This document shows, in pieces, positions 10,481 through 21,793 of a stretch of DNA of 64,000 bases; within the stretch, counting starts at the first letter, position 1, and each line of letters opens with the position of its first letter. Position numbers and translations under genes: made by a program. The stretch is from Cardiocondyla obscurior (lineage: Eukaryota > Arthropoda > Insecta > Hymenoptera > Formicidae): NCBI RefSeq assembly GCF_019399895.1, contig NC_091888.1, forward strand, positions 2,946,501 to 3,010,500, given 5' to 3'. Below the pieces are notes generated by a model. That model ran no database searches. It was given only the letters and a program-made list of their open reading frames with translations, and was not told the DNA's origin.

Positions 10481-11061
10481 TAAAAATGTTGTGAAGATGC
10501 CAAAAAAGTTGTACAAAGCGTTCTTACAGATTCACAATTTAACTCTTTATTTACCAGGCGCAAAGCGCCGTACACAAATCGCGAGTGCTAGCGAAGCGTC
10601 GCGGTATTACGCGGTCAAAACCTGCGGTTTGCAAGGAGTATCGCGAGCGAAAAGACCGCGGTAGTCAAGGGCGATCTTAACTCTGGAAACGAGAAACTAT
10701 TCGTAATGTATATTTGTAATGAAAATTGAAAAAGACGCAAAGTGCTTTCGTGCGAAGCTTGTTAGCGACTGACCGGAGGCTGCAGGCCAATCGCAAGCGT
10801 TGCAAATAATGCCTGCGTGAGGCGAGCCGACAATGAGCGAGGCACAACTCCGCTACGCTACTCGGCTGCTTTGGCCACGGTCCTCCCTCCCGCAGCCGTA
10901 CAAACCCATACCACCACAATTCACTATTCTTTAATTCGTCCACCGTTGCTCCTTTGGACAAGATGTTCGCCGAGTTCATCGTCATTGAAACATGCATCCA
11001 AGCCTCTCGAAGACCAAGCGCGGGTATTTCTGATATTCTGTTGTCTACAAATGTCTTTAAG

Positions 11062-11388
11062 TTACTGGGGTACATCCTGATCGAGCCAATAACAATCGTC
11101 GAATCGCTCCACAAATAAACTCCCTTTCTTCGATCTTTCATTGCTTCTTTTACTATCTTGTAGAGCCGTGCGAGAAGCAATTCTAACTTGGTGATAGTTA
11201 TTTTTCTCAAAGGTGCTACCCGCCTCTTTGCACAAAATCAAGCGGCTGTAACGTTTTTTATTTGCACTCTGAGTGACCGTATAAATACATGCTCCGTAAG
11301 CCTTTTCCGAAGCATCACTAAATCCGTGAATTGTTACTCTTGTAGAATTTTCCTTTTTTATACAACGTGATATGCGAAACTCATTCAA
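11062..11388 (-). pseudogene. BEL/Pao RNase H region, frameshifted
   Basis: IHGFSDASEKAYGACIY gives the first RNase H aspartate. After a frameshift near 11180, the adjoining frame down to 10880 supplies KLELLLARLY (glutamate) and LWSDSTIV (aspartate), so the D-E-D set is still legible. NSANILSKGA is the usual NPADxxSRG-like block after it. The enzyme would remove RNA from the RNA-DNA hybrid. The frameshift and the missing downstream pol make it non-functional. Confidence 0.7.
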
Positions 11389-11418
11389 CCGTCTCCATCC
11401 TGCTCGGTATTTTTCCCA

Positions 11419-12362
11419 TCACTGTCGAAGCTCCAGTTGCAATTCTTCGTCCCACTCTAGTTTTAACATCCTCAGTTGCTGCATCACAATCTTGGCCACA
11501 ATCAAAATCGGTGCGATCAGGCCCAACGGGTCGAAGATCTGCGCTATTTTCGAGAGTACAACTTTCTTCGTTATACGTCCCTCTTTTACGGCTATCTTCG
11601 CGTTGTACTGTAAAATATCTTTTTTATGATTCCACAGGACTCCCAATGTTTTCATCGACGCCTCTTTATTCAATATCAACGTATCATCCGGTCTGCTCTC
11701 CTCATTCAACTTCTGGAAACTCTTGTATCGTTTGATCTCTACTTTCGCATGTGAAACTTGTTCTTTGCTAAGACAGTCACCAATTGTCTCTGCAATTTGA
11801 TCGTTTCCGATACCATGTCCACTTCGGTCAATACGTTATCCATATAAAAATCCGCCAATAGAGCCTGCTTTGCCAACGGGAATCTGTCACCTTCCTCCTC
11901 AGTTAATTGCCTTAAACAATGCATTGCCAAAAACGACGCACAAGCAGTACCGTATGTAACAGTGTTCAACGTAAAAGCTTTCAATGGTTCTTCTTCAGTC
12001 TTTCTCCATAGTATTTGCTGCAATCGACGGTCCTCTTCTGCCACCCAGATCTGTCTAAACATTATGGCTATATCTCCCGTAAATATATGTTTATGCGTCC
12101 GAAATCTTATCAAGATATGCATCAAGTTACTTTGTAGATTAAGTTCTGGGTAAAACATGCCATTTAAGGATTTATCATTTTTTGTCTTTGCCGATGCATC
12201 AAAGACTACTCTGAGCTTGGTTGTAAGACTATCTGGTCGAATAACTGGCTGGTGCGGTAAAAAACATTCCACCCTGTCCTTCACTTCCTCCGCAATCGGC
12301 GCTTGACTCTTATGCTCTAATCTCTTATAATCTTCCATAAATAGAGCATATTCTGGTTTCAA
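11419..12362 (-). pseudogene. BEL/Pao reverse transcriptase, catalytic D to N
   Basis: The frame 12362-11739 shows RPDSLTTKLRVVFDASAKT, then FTGDIAIMFRQIWV (first catalytic aspartate) and FYMDNVLTE where the family has a Y-x-D-D box: the second aspartate is asparagine. After a break, 11709-11419 continues with MKTLGVLWNHKKD and LSKIAQIFDPLGLIAPI, a hallmark BEL/Pao connection block. The substitution and the frame break both argue for loss of activity. Confidence 0.8.
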
Positions 12363-12450
12363 TAACGGCCACCTCTTGAACCGTCACTCCAATGCCGTGA
12401 ATCTCCTCAGTGCTTGTGGCTTTGATTCTCCTATAGCAACATCTTTATTT

Positions 12451-12681
12451 TTAGGCAGACGCACAATAAATCGTCCGCTTTCGTCTCACGCAACTGTTTT
12501 CTTGAAGTATTTTTCGTAATATTCTTTCTGTACGCTGAGTTTTCTGTCTTCTATCAACTCTTTTTGCTTCCAAAACCTTTCGATTTATTTGTCTAAATTT
12601 TGATAAATTGCTAACAGGACTGTCGTCTTTCTTCTGTTCTGCTCCGCTTTCATGCTGATGAGTTTTTGTTCTATCACTCAT
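12451..12681 (-). pseudogene. BEL/Pao pol spacer fragment
   Basis: Charged R/K-rich frame between the protease and reverse transcriptase parts of the BEL/Pao copy. No motif of its own is recognisable. Its place and orientation suggest the region just upstream of the reverse transcriptase. Confidence 0.35.
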
Positions 12682-12879
12682 CCGAGCTGTTTTTTACCAG
12701 GTAGGACGTCCGCGTCCTTCTCTGATTTGATCTACGCACAACAATTCCCAGAAAAGACCCGCTCCAATCAAAAGGTCTATTTTGCCAGACTTGTCAAATT
12801 TAGGATCGGCCAGTTTGCAATCCTTTGGAACGCTAAAAAGTTTTCTGTTAATTCGAACCTGTGATAGCCGCTTCGTTAT

Positions 12880-13374
12880 CTATGGAAGTACAAAACAATC
12901 AAGTTCCGCCTTGAAACTGAAATAAAGATTCTCTATGAAGACTTTGGCGGATCGCTCCACCTCTGTTCCCTTGCACGTAATGCCATTGATTAATGCTGAT
13001 TCACTCTTGCTGGGTAAACGTAACTGTCGAACGACTTCTTCCGTTACGAAATGTGACTGAGAACCAGGATTCAACAAGGCCCTATATGCGTGTTTTTTGT
13101 CACTTGAATCTCGCACATATACGCGTGCGGTCGACAAAATAATCTGTAATCCCGATCTCCGATTATCTTCGCCGGCCGTCAATTCCATATGCTGCTGCGG
13201 GTCGAGTTCTGTACTCCTAAAGCAATGCATCGACACCAATGCGTCCAATGCTTCTCGTGGCTTTAATGCCTTGTCCCGAATTTCTCTAACCGACGGCTCC
13301 TGTGGCTCCTTGTGTAAGAGCGTGTTATGCGCTCTTACGCACTTGCGACATTTCGATGCTTTACAATTCCTCAA
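12880..13374 (-). pseudogene. BEL/Pao zinc knuckle and aspartic protease
   Basis: Starts with CKASKCRKCVRAHNTLLHK, a remnant of the knuckle that ends Gag, then about 90 residues of linker. ALLNPGSQSHFVTEEVVRQL follows, the protease active-site block in which the expected catalytic aspartate (D-x-G-S) is asparagine. The rest matches the family through LPSKSESALINGITCKGTE. The protease would mature the Gag-Pol polyprotein. The D to N change should abolish activity. Confidence 0.7.
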
Positions 13375-13708
13375 AAAATGTCATGTTCTCAAGTAATTGA
13401 GACATAATTTATTGAGACAAATTTATATATATTTTTTTCGTAATCGCAATATATTCTGCTATATTTAATTTTAAGAATTCCGCACAACTGTATAAATAAT
13501 AAAAGTCTTTACACACGGCGCATACCTGTGCGGTCGTTGCTAGCGTTACACGCTTATCTCCCTTTCTCACTTAACTTCTTAAAGACATTTCTTTCTTCGG
13601 CTTTCCTTGTTCCAACATTTCAAGCGTTTGACATTTCTCCTTCAAAAAATTAAAAAATTCTTCCAATTTGAGCATATCGTCCGTTCTCCGCTGTCCAATT
13701 TCTTCCTC

Positions 13709-14223
13709 CTATTTTCGTTGCGAATAATAGTCCAGTTTGCTCCGCGCTACATGTATAAGAAGCGTGTCCCAACTGTCGACCAAATCGCCTAAAACTTTTA
13801 AGACCTTAACGTGCGTTTGTATGTGCATAATAAATTGTCTTAGCGATACATGCTTATCTTTCGTAATCACCGATAATTCTAATGATTTTGAGACATGACT
13901 ATTGATTATAAGCTTCTTATTTTCATAATGTCTTTGTAACAGTTCCCATGCTACCGTATAGTTATTAGCGGACGTATTTAAACCGCTTACTACTTGTAAC
14001 GCCTCGTCCTTCAAAAGGCTCCGTAAATATTAGAATTTTTGTTCGTTAAATTCGTATTTTTATGTATTAACGTTAGAAATACGTCTTTAAATAGCATCCA
14101 CTGCTCGTATTCTCCGGCGAACGTAGGTAAGGTCAATATCGGCAATTTAACATTCTCTTTGTTGTTAAATGATTTTCGATCTCTATTTTCCTGCGGATTT
14201 CGCGTAACGCTGGCTGCCACCAA
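13709..14223 (-). pseudogene. BEL/Pao Gag (DUF1759-type)
   Basis: Two overlapping frames, 14223-14011 and 14014-13709. The first has LPILTLPTFAGEYEQWMLFK, the typical entry of the DUF1759 Gag domain. The second has VVSGLNTSANNYTVAWELLQ, then RHYENKKLII, the continuation of the same domain. A frameshift or stop lies at the overlap. Gag packages the genomic RNA in cytoplasmic particles. Confidence 0.75.
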
Positions 14224-14692
14224 TGTCGTCGAAATGATCGAATGTGCTTTATCTAATACCTTAAAATAATTATCTTCGAACGCCGTTCTTTCTTTTTTCT
14301 CTTCTCTCGAGATCTACTATATTTGTTTTTCATCCTTAGCTTTTAATATTTTTATCTCTGTTTGATTGCTATCGAAAACTTTCCACAATTTCTTTAACCT
14401 TTCTATTCGTGCTTGTACCTGTTGTATCGTAATATCGTCTGCCTCCGAGTTTAAGATGTTACAGATACGTGTTTTCTGGCCTTTAATCTGAGTGCGTGCA
14501 GTAACTTTTTCAATTCTGCCATTTGGCCTCTACGGCTTTTCTCGATACATGTAACTATCCTTTTGCTACCGGCTTATCTTTGCGTCCACGTGCTCACCAC
14601 GTGTCCTCGTGCTTGCTTCGTGTTCTGATGACTATTTTCTCGATTCTCGTATTCGCTCGAAACCCCACGTTGTTGCGCCAATTTTATGTTCT

Positions 14693-14945
14693 TGTATGGG
14701 ATAAAGTGGATCGAGAGAACGTAGAATCAGGTCTAATCTCAAACTTTTGATTTATTCACTTGGCTAACACGCTTTGGTGTTACAAAGCTTTCTTTCGTTT
14801 TTCAGTGCGCACTAAGCCGTCTACTGAACTCACGACTCTACATCACGCCTCTCGTCGGGCAAAACGACAAGTTATTCTAAGGACGGCGCGCTCTTTAAAC
14901 ATACAGACTTAATAATAATGAGAATATCTAATACGCGCTTCAACA
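14693..14945 (-). repeat. 5' LTR of the BEL/Pao element
   Basis: On the minus strand it starts TGTTGAAGCGCG (at 14945) and ends CCCATACA (at 14693). A gaataaatc polyadenylation-like site lies near its end, and a tggcgc primer-binding-like site follows about 14 bases on. The 3' partner LTR was not found in the window. Confidence 0.55.
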
Positions 14946-15244
14946 GATTATAACTAAAAAAAAGTATAAAAAATAATTAAAAAATGATCTGTTGTTTAAA
15001 GATTAACAAAAACAAACAACAAATTTAATTGTTGCTTGTAAATTAACAATTATTATTAAATTTTTATAATAAAAAACGTTTCAAAAATTAAATATTATAA
15101 TAATTAACAAAACATATGAGAAAGAATTATAATATTTTAAAAAATTATAAGATAACGGTATATTTTTAATAAGATAAAAGAGTAAAATATTTTTAATTAA
15201 TAATTTTCTTAATTATATGTAATATTGTAACCAATTGTTTATAG
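14946..15244. other. AT-rich intron end before ketoreductase exon
   Basis: About 300 bases of very AT-rich sequence with no coding potential, ending in attgtttatag, the acceptor used by the next exon. Confidence 0.7.
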
Positions 15245-16073
15245 GTAATAATAAAAGTTTGTAATGAAAACGATCCTTTGAATACTCCGTTACTTGCATA
15301 TCCACGGTATTATTGTTTAGAGTATAAATCCTACATAATTTTGGGTGGACTTGGAGGTTTTGGTTTAGAACTAGCAGATTGGTTGGTATTCCGAGGTGCA
15401 AAAAATTTAATATTAACATCAAGAATTGGAATTAAAACTGGTTATCAGCAATCTAGAGTAAACTTGTGGCAATCTTATGGTGTTGATGTACATGTTGTTA
15501 CAGTTGATGATAATATAAAATATAAAGATTGTGAAACTATATTGAAGATTGCTGAAAATAAAGGTCCGGTAGATGCTATATTTAATCTTGCAGTTGTCTT
15601 AAAAGACAACATATTTTTAAACCAAACACTGCAAACATTTGAAGATTTATTTAAATCAAAAGTGTGGCTAACAAAACAAATGGATGAATTGTCAAGAACG
15701 ATATGTCCACAACTTCGACATTTTGTTGTTTTTTCCTCTGTCTCATGTGGAAGAGGAAATGCTGGCCAGACAAATTATGGGATGGCTAATTCCGTAATGG
15801 AAAGAATCTGCGAGAAAAGAATAAAAGAAGGATTTCACGCCTTAGCAATACAATGGGGTGCTATTGGTGATGTTGGACTAGTCGCTGATATGCAAGAAGA
15901 AAATAAAGAACTGATTATAGGAGGTACATTGCAACAACGAATACTTTCTTGTTTGGATACATTAGAAATATTTTTGCTACAAGAAAGAACTATTGTAAGC
16001 AGTATGGTTGTTGCTGAAAAAGCAAAAGTAGGTGGATCAATGAATATTTTTGAAACTGTTGCTCACATCATGG
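15245..16073 (+). CDS. FASN: Fatty acid synthase exon: ketoreductase domain
   Basis: Internal exon of an animal type I fatty acid synthase, the cytosolic enzyme that builds long-chain fatty acids. In insects these also feed cuticular hydrocarbon synthesis. The exon reads VIIKVCNENDP..., then YIILGGLGGFGLELADWL, the NADPH-binding Rossmann motif of the ketoreductase (GGLGGFG codons 15344-15364), then FNLAVVLKDN, FVVFSSVSCGRGNAG and QTNYGMAN with the catalytic tyrosine codon at 15776-15778. It ends VAHIMG, the linker into the carrier protein. Acceptor tttatag precedes 15245; donor G/gtacgt follows 16073. The 829-bp exon leaves phase 1, which matches the next exon. No stops or frameshifts. Upstream domains (KS, MAT, DH, ER) lie outside the window. 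Confidence 0.95.
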
Positions 16074-16700
16074 GTACGTAATATTATAAACAAATAAAAA
16101 AAGATTTACATTTGTAATTACTATTACAAAATAACCATTAATATACAAGGTGTTTATGACAAAATGCAATTTTCTAAAACTGAGGATACATAATAAGGCA
16201 AAAAATAATATTTTATTTTACAAAAGTAGAAGGGCCAATAAAGCCGATTTTTGAACCAAAATGTCGCACTTTCTTTGTAAAAAATTTGTATAGTTGAGAT
16301 TTAGAGTTTTCCAAAATGCCCTAGAAAGTTTCATCACATAGGGAAAAACTAAAGTTACGGGGCTTTAAAATTTAGAAAATGAAAACCACAAAATTGCCAA
16401 AAAAATTAAAAAAAAAAAACTAAAATTAAAAAAAAATTATTTTTATTGCATTTTTAAACATATTTGTACATGATTATATAAAAATATGCACACATATTCT
16501 TTATTTTATCCTTCTCAACTTACATATGTGCTTTGGAACGTTAATGACAGAATAATATTTTTTGTTACTTTTATAAACTAAAAAATCAGATTAATTGGTT
16601 TACCTCTTTTATAATAATTATTAAGTAATACAGTGCCAGATACATTAATAAGACGTTTGATATATTTGTATATTTCTTATAAAGTATTAAGATATATATA

Positions 16701-17200
16701 CAGCTTTGGTCAAAAGTATTTGCCACTTAAGTAAAACTTTATTTACATTGAATTTGAAATAATTTTTAATTATTAAAGTGTATAAAAATGAGATAAACTA
16801 TTTTACACAGCGAGGGTGACAAGCGCGATCGTGGTCGGATCGTTCAAAACGAAAGGATGGTTGTAATACCTTCGTGATTTGAGAAAAAAAATCACGCGGA
16901 GTGTGAATGATAACGCACGTGTTTGTACACAAATGAGTCAAACCGATGAGATAGATTACTGAGAAAAAGCACACTGCACTCTTGTTGCACACGAGATAAA
17001 CTCTGAACTGTAATTGAGTAAGGAATACGCGAACCGGCAACGCTTTCGAGAATCGGAAGCGATAATTGAACGCCGAATCGATATTGATTCGGAACGATCG
17101 GCCACGAGGTGTTGCCCCGCAGCGGTTCCATTTTAAATCTTTACGTAATCTTCAAAACATGAAGTTTTACTCAGATGGCAAACACTTTTGGCCATGACTG
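16701..17200. mobile_element. Tc1-type MITE, 500 bp, TA-flanked
   Basis: Left end CAGCTTTGGTCAAAAGT and right inverse CAGTCATGGCCAAAAGT extend to about 45-bp inverted repeats, flanked by TA on both sides (16699-16700, 17201-17202). These are typical Tc1-like termini. There is no transposase inside. The interior (about 16950-17130) is a diverged copy of the right part of the element at 19654-20256, so the MITE carries a piece of another repeat. Confidence 0.75.
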
Positions 17201-17478
17201 TATATTTTACACACCCTATGTATCTAATAAGATATATTCATTAAAGTATGTGTACAAAATTGTAAGTTTGTATTTTATACACAAAAAGAATTAGAAAGAA
17301 AAGTGTAAAGATAAGTTAACATTGCTTAGTCAAAAAAATAGGGATTATTAAAAAAAGAAACATATATTTGAACAAAAATATTTTTAATTTGTGATTTACA
17401 GTGGCGATTGCCGTGCCGTTACTCGAGCTGGTGGCCGCTTATTGTACTAGTAATCGCCACAAGTTAGTTTAGAACATA

Positions 17479-18381
17479 CAGGGTGATTCAAAACAAGTAT
17501 ACAGTCTTTGAAGGTACGTATTCTAAAAAAAATTCTAAGACGATTTTTCCTTTTGCAAAAATTTATCTGAAGCCTAGTTTCCGAGTAAATAAATAAAATA
17601 TTTAGCGTTTCACCGATCGAATACATGTGATAGCCAGAGATGTCTCAATTATAGCGAGCGAGCAATCGGCAATTCGCGATCGGCAATTCGCGATCCGCGA
17701 TATTATCACGTAGACGTGCCCGGATTTGTTTTAACGTGCCCGGATTTGTTTTCACGTGTTTAGACTTGTTTCTACCAGTCTGAAAATATTATTATGCCAA
17801 ATTATACCCTAATCGAGAAAGGCATCCGCATCCTGGCGTTATTCTTTGGGCAGCTTGCGTAAGGATAAACGATGGCCACTTCGAATATTTCTTATAAAGC
17901 AGAAAAAGGCAAATTTGCCCTTTTAAGGGCAACCAAATATTTCGTACGATTAACATCTGCTTTAATTCATTATTTAACAATTTTCCGTTTTACTACCGAC
18001 TTTTACGCAATAAATCAGATTACGATTTAACGACTAATACGTACTTAACCTTTGTGTCATCGAGCAATTTTCATGTCGGATTATGTGCGCGAATTAAATA
18101 AATAATATTTTCAGACTGGTAGAAACAAGTCCGAACACGTTAAAACAAATCCGGGCTTGTCTACGCGATAATATAGCGGATCGCGAATTGCCGATCGCTC
18201 GCTCGCTGTAATTGAGACGTCCCTGGCTACCACATGTATTTGATCGGTGAAACGCTAAATATTTTATTTATTTACTCCGAAACTAGGCTTCAGATAAATT
18301 TTTGCAAAAGGAAAAATCGCCTTAGAATTTTTTCTAGAATACGTACCTTCAGGGACTATATACTTGTTTTGAATCACCCTG
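17479..18381. mobile_element. Long-TIR element, 903 bp, TA-flanked
   Basis: Starts CAGGGTGATTCAAAACAAG and ends with its inverse, TA on both sides (17477-17478, 18382-18383). The arms are about 300 and 275 bp and include matching blocks such as aattctaag, tttttgcaaa, gtttcaccgatc and gaaacaagtc. The centre (17790-18100) has no transposase. Probably a non-autonomous Tc1/mariner-type element. Confidence 0.75.
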
Positions 18382-18383
18382 TA

Positions 18384-19620
18384 TATTTGATCCATCGTCT
18401 CCATTCTTTTTGTGGCCTGAGGCCACAAAGACATGAACTTCAGACCCCGCGCCGCGACCACCACCGATCGCCCAAAAATGTGCGCGGTCACCGACCATTT
18501 TTCGATTTACGCAGGCTGACCATCCGCCCGCGGCGTGTAGCGCGGATCGCCGTAGCCGGTAACACGGGCCGACCATCCGCCCGTGCCGCGCACCGCCACA
18601 GACCACTCGGAAAAGGGTTTTCCCCACTCTCGAGCCAACGGGTATATAAGCCGGTCCGAACGCGAAAGAAGTACCTTTTCCTCACTAGAGCAACTCCAGC
18701 AACCGTCCCATCAGGACTTGGGCGCTTCCAAGCTTTCCTCGACTGGGCTCACCCGGCTCTCGAAACCGACACTGCTACCGCTAGACTATAGCTACCTCGG
18801 GCGCTCCCGAGCCTTCCCTTAACCGAGCTCTCCCGGTCTTCGACACCGCTACCGCTAGACCTCGGGCGCTCCCGAGCCTTCCTTTGACCGGGCGCTCCCG
18901 GCTTTCTCGATACCGTTGTCTCCACGACTCGGGCGCTCCCGAGTCTCTCTCGACCGGGCTCACCCGGCCTCCCAACGCCGACTCGCGACCGCGGAACTCT
19001 GTGCGTGCGACACGGCCTGGACGGCCATCTCCTGTACACTGCATTATCGACCCGCGACCGAGAATCTCTGAACGTGCGGTCGGCCTTTAAGACCCGTTTT
19101 GTATTCAACGATAAGTAATTATTTCACCGGCCCGGCCTGGTCGGTCCAACTACCCACAGCGCGGGTTTTTGTTGTAAACCAGTTTTCAAACCATTATGTT
19201 AATTAGATCTTATGTTCTTTTTCTTTTGTAAATATTCTGATTGATTTTTGTTATCTTCTTTGATATAATAAATTACTTTTATTTTACGTTCACTCACGTC
19301 TCGGTCATTCTATTCGTACCCTGGATTCCGGCGAGCTTATCGCGAGGGTAATACGAATGTTACATTTTCCTAAAGTATGTTTGACTTGGTGGCATAATCC
19401 CCTTTATCTCCACTTCCTTCTTTAATCTTTCCATTAGTACTCCCGCTTATACTTTGTATGCCGTCTGCGTCAGGGCGACCTTTTTGTAATTCTTCGTTTT
19501 TTCTTTTTTAGTTCTTCATTATTGAGACTATGTTCTATTTTTTCCATTTTCTCGGAAACCCCTCTCTCTTCCATACCTTGTTAATATACTTCTGTATAAA
19601 AATGAGTTCTCAATGTATAA
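18384..19620 (-). pseudogene. LINE reverse transcriptase fragment, LTR-split
   Basis: On the minus strand 19620-19369 encodes, with breaks, VYK-VAGVLMERLKKEVEIKG and IMPPSQT, the reverse transcriptase block before the conserved GFRKG turn. After the inserted LTR the frame resumes at 18410-18384 as KRMETMDQIY. This looks like the purine-rich LINE family of 3138-7728, which lacks this part. Downstream of 18384 the LINE is cut by the 17479-18381 element or its own truncation. Confidence 0.55.
18411..19364 (+). mobile_element. Solo LTR 1 of minisatellite-LTR family, 954 bp
   Basis: Starts TGTGGCCTGAGGCCACA (a hairpin) and ends GTTACA, flanked by tttt on both sides (18407-18410, 19365-19368). Contains gggtatataagccgg as a TATA box (about 18640), then about four degenerate cctcgggcgctcccgagcc-type units, two units of a second repeat, and aataaa near the end. 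Same family as 35027-36599 and 55485-56969. The internal Gag-Pol region is absent, so it is a solo LTR of Gypsy type (4-bp duplication). Confidence 0.85.
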
Positions 19621-19653
19621 AAATGAGTATTACAAAATGAGATTTTACAATTA

Positions 19654-20256
19654 ACGCCGCGGGGATGTTACGCAATCGTGGCTGGTTTATTTAACGCAAA
19701 AAGGCGGGTGTTAGTCCTTCGAATATGCGAGTTACGCGGAGACACGCGTTGAGCACGTGGTCGGTAGATGAGATCCGCACAGAATCTATAAATGAGTTTC
19801 ACGCTTGAGTTAGTCTTTAAATTGATATCTGTCTGTTTAACTGTTCTTGAGAACTCGCACTGAGTTTAAACAATGAGTCACAATTATATTAATCGTGAGT
19901 TCACACGCTGCGAGATGTGATGAGCTACTGAGCACGAGGTTCAACACGCCTCGTGCTGCAGGGTGATGTCTTCCAGAAGATTCTTGGCGTGTTGCACACT
20001 GCGAAGATGATCTGGATGAGTTGTACTGGAGACAAGGCGATGAGTTGAACGATGAATTGAACGATGAGTAAGAATTCTGAGAGAAGCACACTGCACGTTG
20101 TTGCACACGAGATGATGCTTGGCACGGCTGAGTGAACACTGATAAGCCTCGAGCCGGCAACGCCTTTGAGAATCGGAGGCAATTATCGAACGACGGATCG
20201 ATATCGATCCGTCGCCGGCGATCGGCTACGAGGTGCTGCCCCCGCGGCGGTGACAT
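19654..20256. mobile_element. Unclassified element with GC-rich terminal repeats
   Basis: Begins cgccgcggggatg and ends with the inverse cccccgcggcggtgac. The termini are about 10-14 bp, with ttaa/attaa-like flanks but no clean duplication. The right 200 bases recur, diverged, at 16950-17130. Frames inside are not conserved as protein. Could be a small DNA element or part of an LTR. Confidence 0.45.
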
Positions 20257-20279
20257 GATTAATTACTAAATTGAATCTT

Positions 20280-21051
20280 TTAACACTTACTGAACTAAAA
20301 CATTAAAAAACCATAATCATTTTCATCAATCGTCTTCTAACTTTCTCATCTTTATGCCCCATACCTCTTTTATGACTGCCGCTGCCTTTTTTTATTTTCT
20401 CTCTCAATCTTGTTCCTTTTGGCCACCGTTTCTTCTTAACATGTATTCTAAATACTTATATACATCCACTTTTTTCACTTTCTTCTTTTTCCATCTCTAC
20501 TGTATCTTTTTTATTCTTCTTCTTCCTTTTCTACATCTCATTATTTTAGTTTTTTCACATTTAACTTTAATTCATTTTTTTCCAGATATTGTTCCAGCTC
20601 ACAATCACCATCATTGTCTTCATCTTTCCTTCTTCTTCAATCAAGAGTACAGTATCATTTGCATACTTAACGTATATATCTTATCTGTCTTTATTTTTAT
20701 ACCTTTTCACCTTTCTTTTTTTATAGTCTCCTCTAGGTCGGAAATCATGATATTAAATAGAATTGGACTTAGTGGGCATTCTTGCTTCACTCCTCTATTT
20801 GTTCAGAATTCCATACACTTTTCTTCTGCTATTCTTATCCTGTATTTTGTTACTTTTATAAACTTTTTACATCTCTCTATCTCTTTTTCACACCTAGCTT
20901 TTCCATGCATTCCATTAAAGATTCTCAGTTTACCGTATACCAAAAGTCGCTTTAAATTCCACAAACAATAATAACAGTTTTTCCCTCTTTTCGGTAATCT
21001 GTTCATTAAATAGTTAAACGTGTACGATTGTAGACAAAAAGGTTGCAACAC
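20280..21051 (-). pseudogene. LINE reverse transcriptase fragment
   Basis: Minus-strand reading gives FNYLMNRLPKRGKN..., KCMEF, then NRGVKQECPLSPILFNIMIS, the conserved GVxQGCPLSP block, and further on YANDTVLL where the catalytic Y-A-D-D box is expected (D to N). The plus strand is polypyrimidine, as for other copies of the purine-rich LINE. The N-terminal and C-terminal parts are missing. It is not colinear with 18384-19620, so these are two separate copies. Confidence 0.65.
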
Positions 21052-21369
21052 ATCAAGTTAGGAACACGATTTTAGATAGAAGTTAAAGAAAATGAGTTAT
21101 TTCTTGCGCTCGTGCGCAATAGATAAATTAAATGCTGCGAATTTTGCATGTACAAGGTGTAGTATGAATTTAAACATAAAAATTATCACAAAAAACGAAA
21201 GAAATAACATTAACATTTTTTTTGTCAAACAGTTAATATTTTTTTTTACACAGAGATGCAGAGTTTTATTTTGTCATCTGCGACGTATGGTGCGCGCCGA
21301 ATAATAAATCCAAACTTATAATTAATAAAATAATAAATCTAATTTTGCAATTAACAAGTCTATTTTACG
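21052..21369. other. AT-rich stretch, no feature
   Basis: About 320 bases between the LINE fragment and the solo LTR. AT-rich with runs of T; nothing recognisable. Confidence 0.6.
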
Positions 21370-21789
21370 TGTTGTAACCCGCCAGCGCACGCTGGTCATT
21401 GACCACCGCGTGCGCTACATTTTTTATACAACTCAGCAGATTGCCAAACCGTTGGAATCTGCTGAGCCTAAGAAGCAGTTTTGTCAGCCTTTCGTCATCG
21501 CGCGCTATCAAGAGAAGGCAGTAGGGCACGCGGCCACTTCCTTCTGCTATTTCGCTGATAAGACCGAAATTAATAATATAAAATGCACGAGCTCCGAAGC
21601 TCGTGCAAGTCAGTCTGAGAGTACGAGATAGCGACTCGTAACTCTATCACCGATATACGAAGGAGAAATAAACTCAACGCATACATCAAACGATTGAAAT
21701 AATATATATATTTATTTATCGCCGTCATCCTCATACACCGTAACGTGTAAACCCGGAGGACGGACCCCGTGCACCGCTTCGGTGCAACA
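21370..21789 (+). mobile_element. Solo LTR, 420 bp, TACG duplication
   Basis: Starts TGTTGTAACCC and ends GGTGCAACA, with tacg at 21366-21369 and 21790-21793. Contains aatataaaatgcacgag as TATA-like region and ggagaaataaactc as possible polyadenylation signal. A partial relative lies at 10097-10480. The 4-bp duplication points to a Gypsy-type LTR. Confidence 0.8.
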
Positions 21790-21793
21790 TACG

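Larger units (their letters stand above)
10880..14945 (-). mobile_element. BEL/Pao retrotransposon, degenerate, minus strand
   Basis: Read on the minus strand: 5' LTR (14693-14945), tggcgc primer-binding-like site (14675-14680), gag (about 14223-13709), zinc-knuckle plus protease (13374-12880), reverse transcriptase (12362-11419) and RNase H (11388 to about 10880). The order and the domain types are those of BEL/Pao. Many frameshifts break the polyprotein. Integrase and the 3' LTR are absent; the coding ends near 10880 where unrelated sequence begins. It lies upstream of the fatty acid synthase ketoreductase exon, probably in an intron of that gene. Confidence 0.85.

Noticed and set aside
17401..17460. 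Small hairpin with gtggcgatt/aatcgccac ends as a separate element
   Set aside because: Only nine terminal bases pair and there is no duplication; noted but too weak to call.
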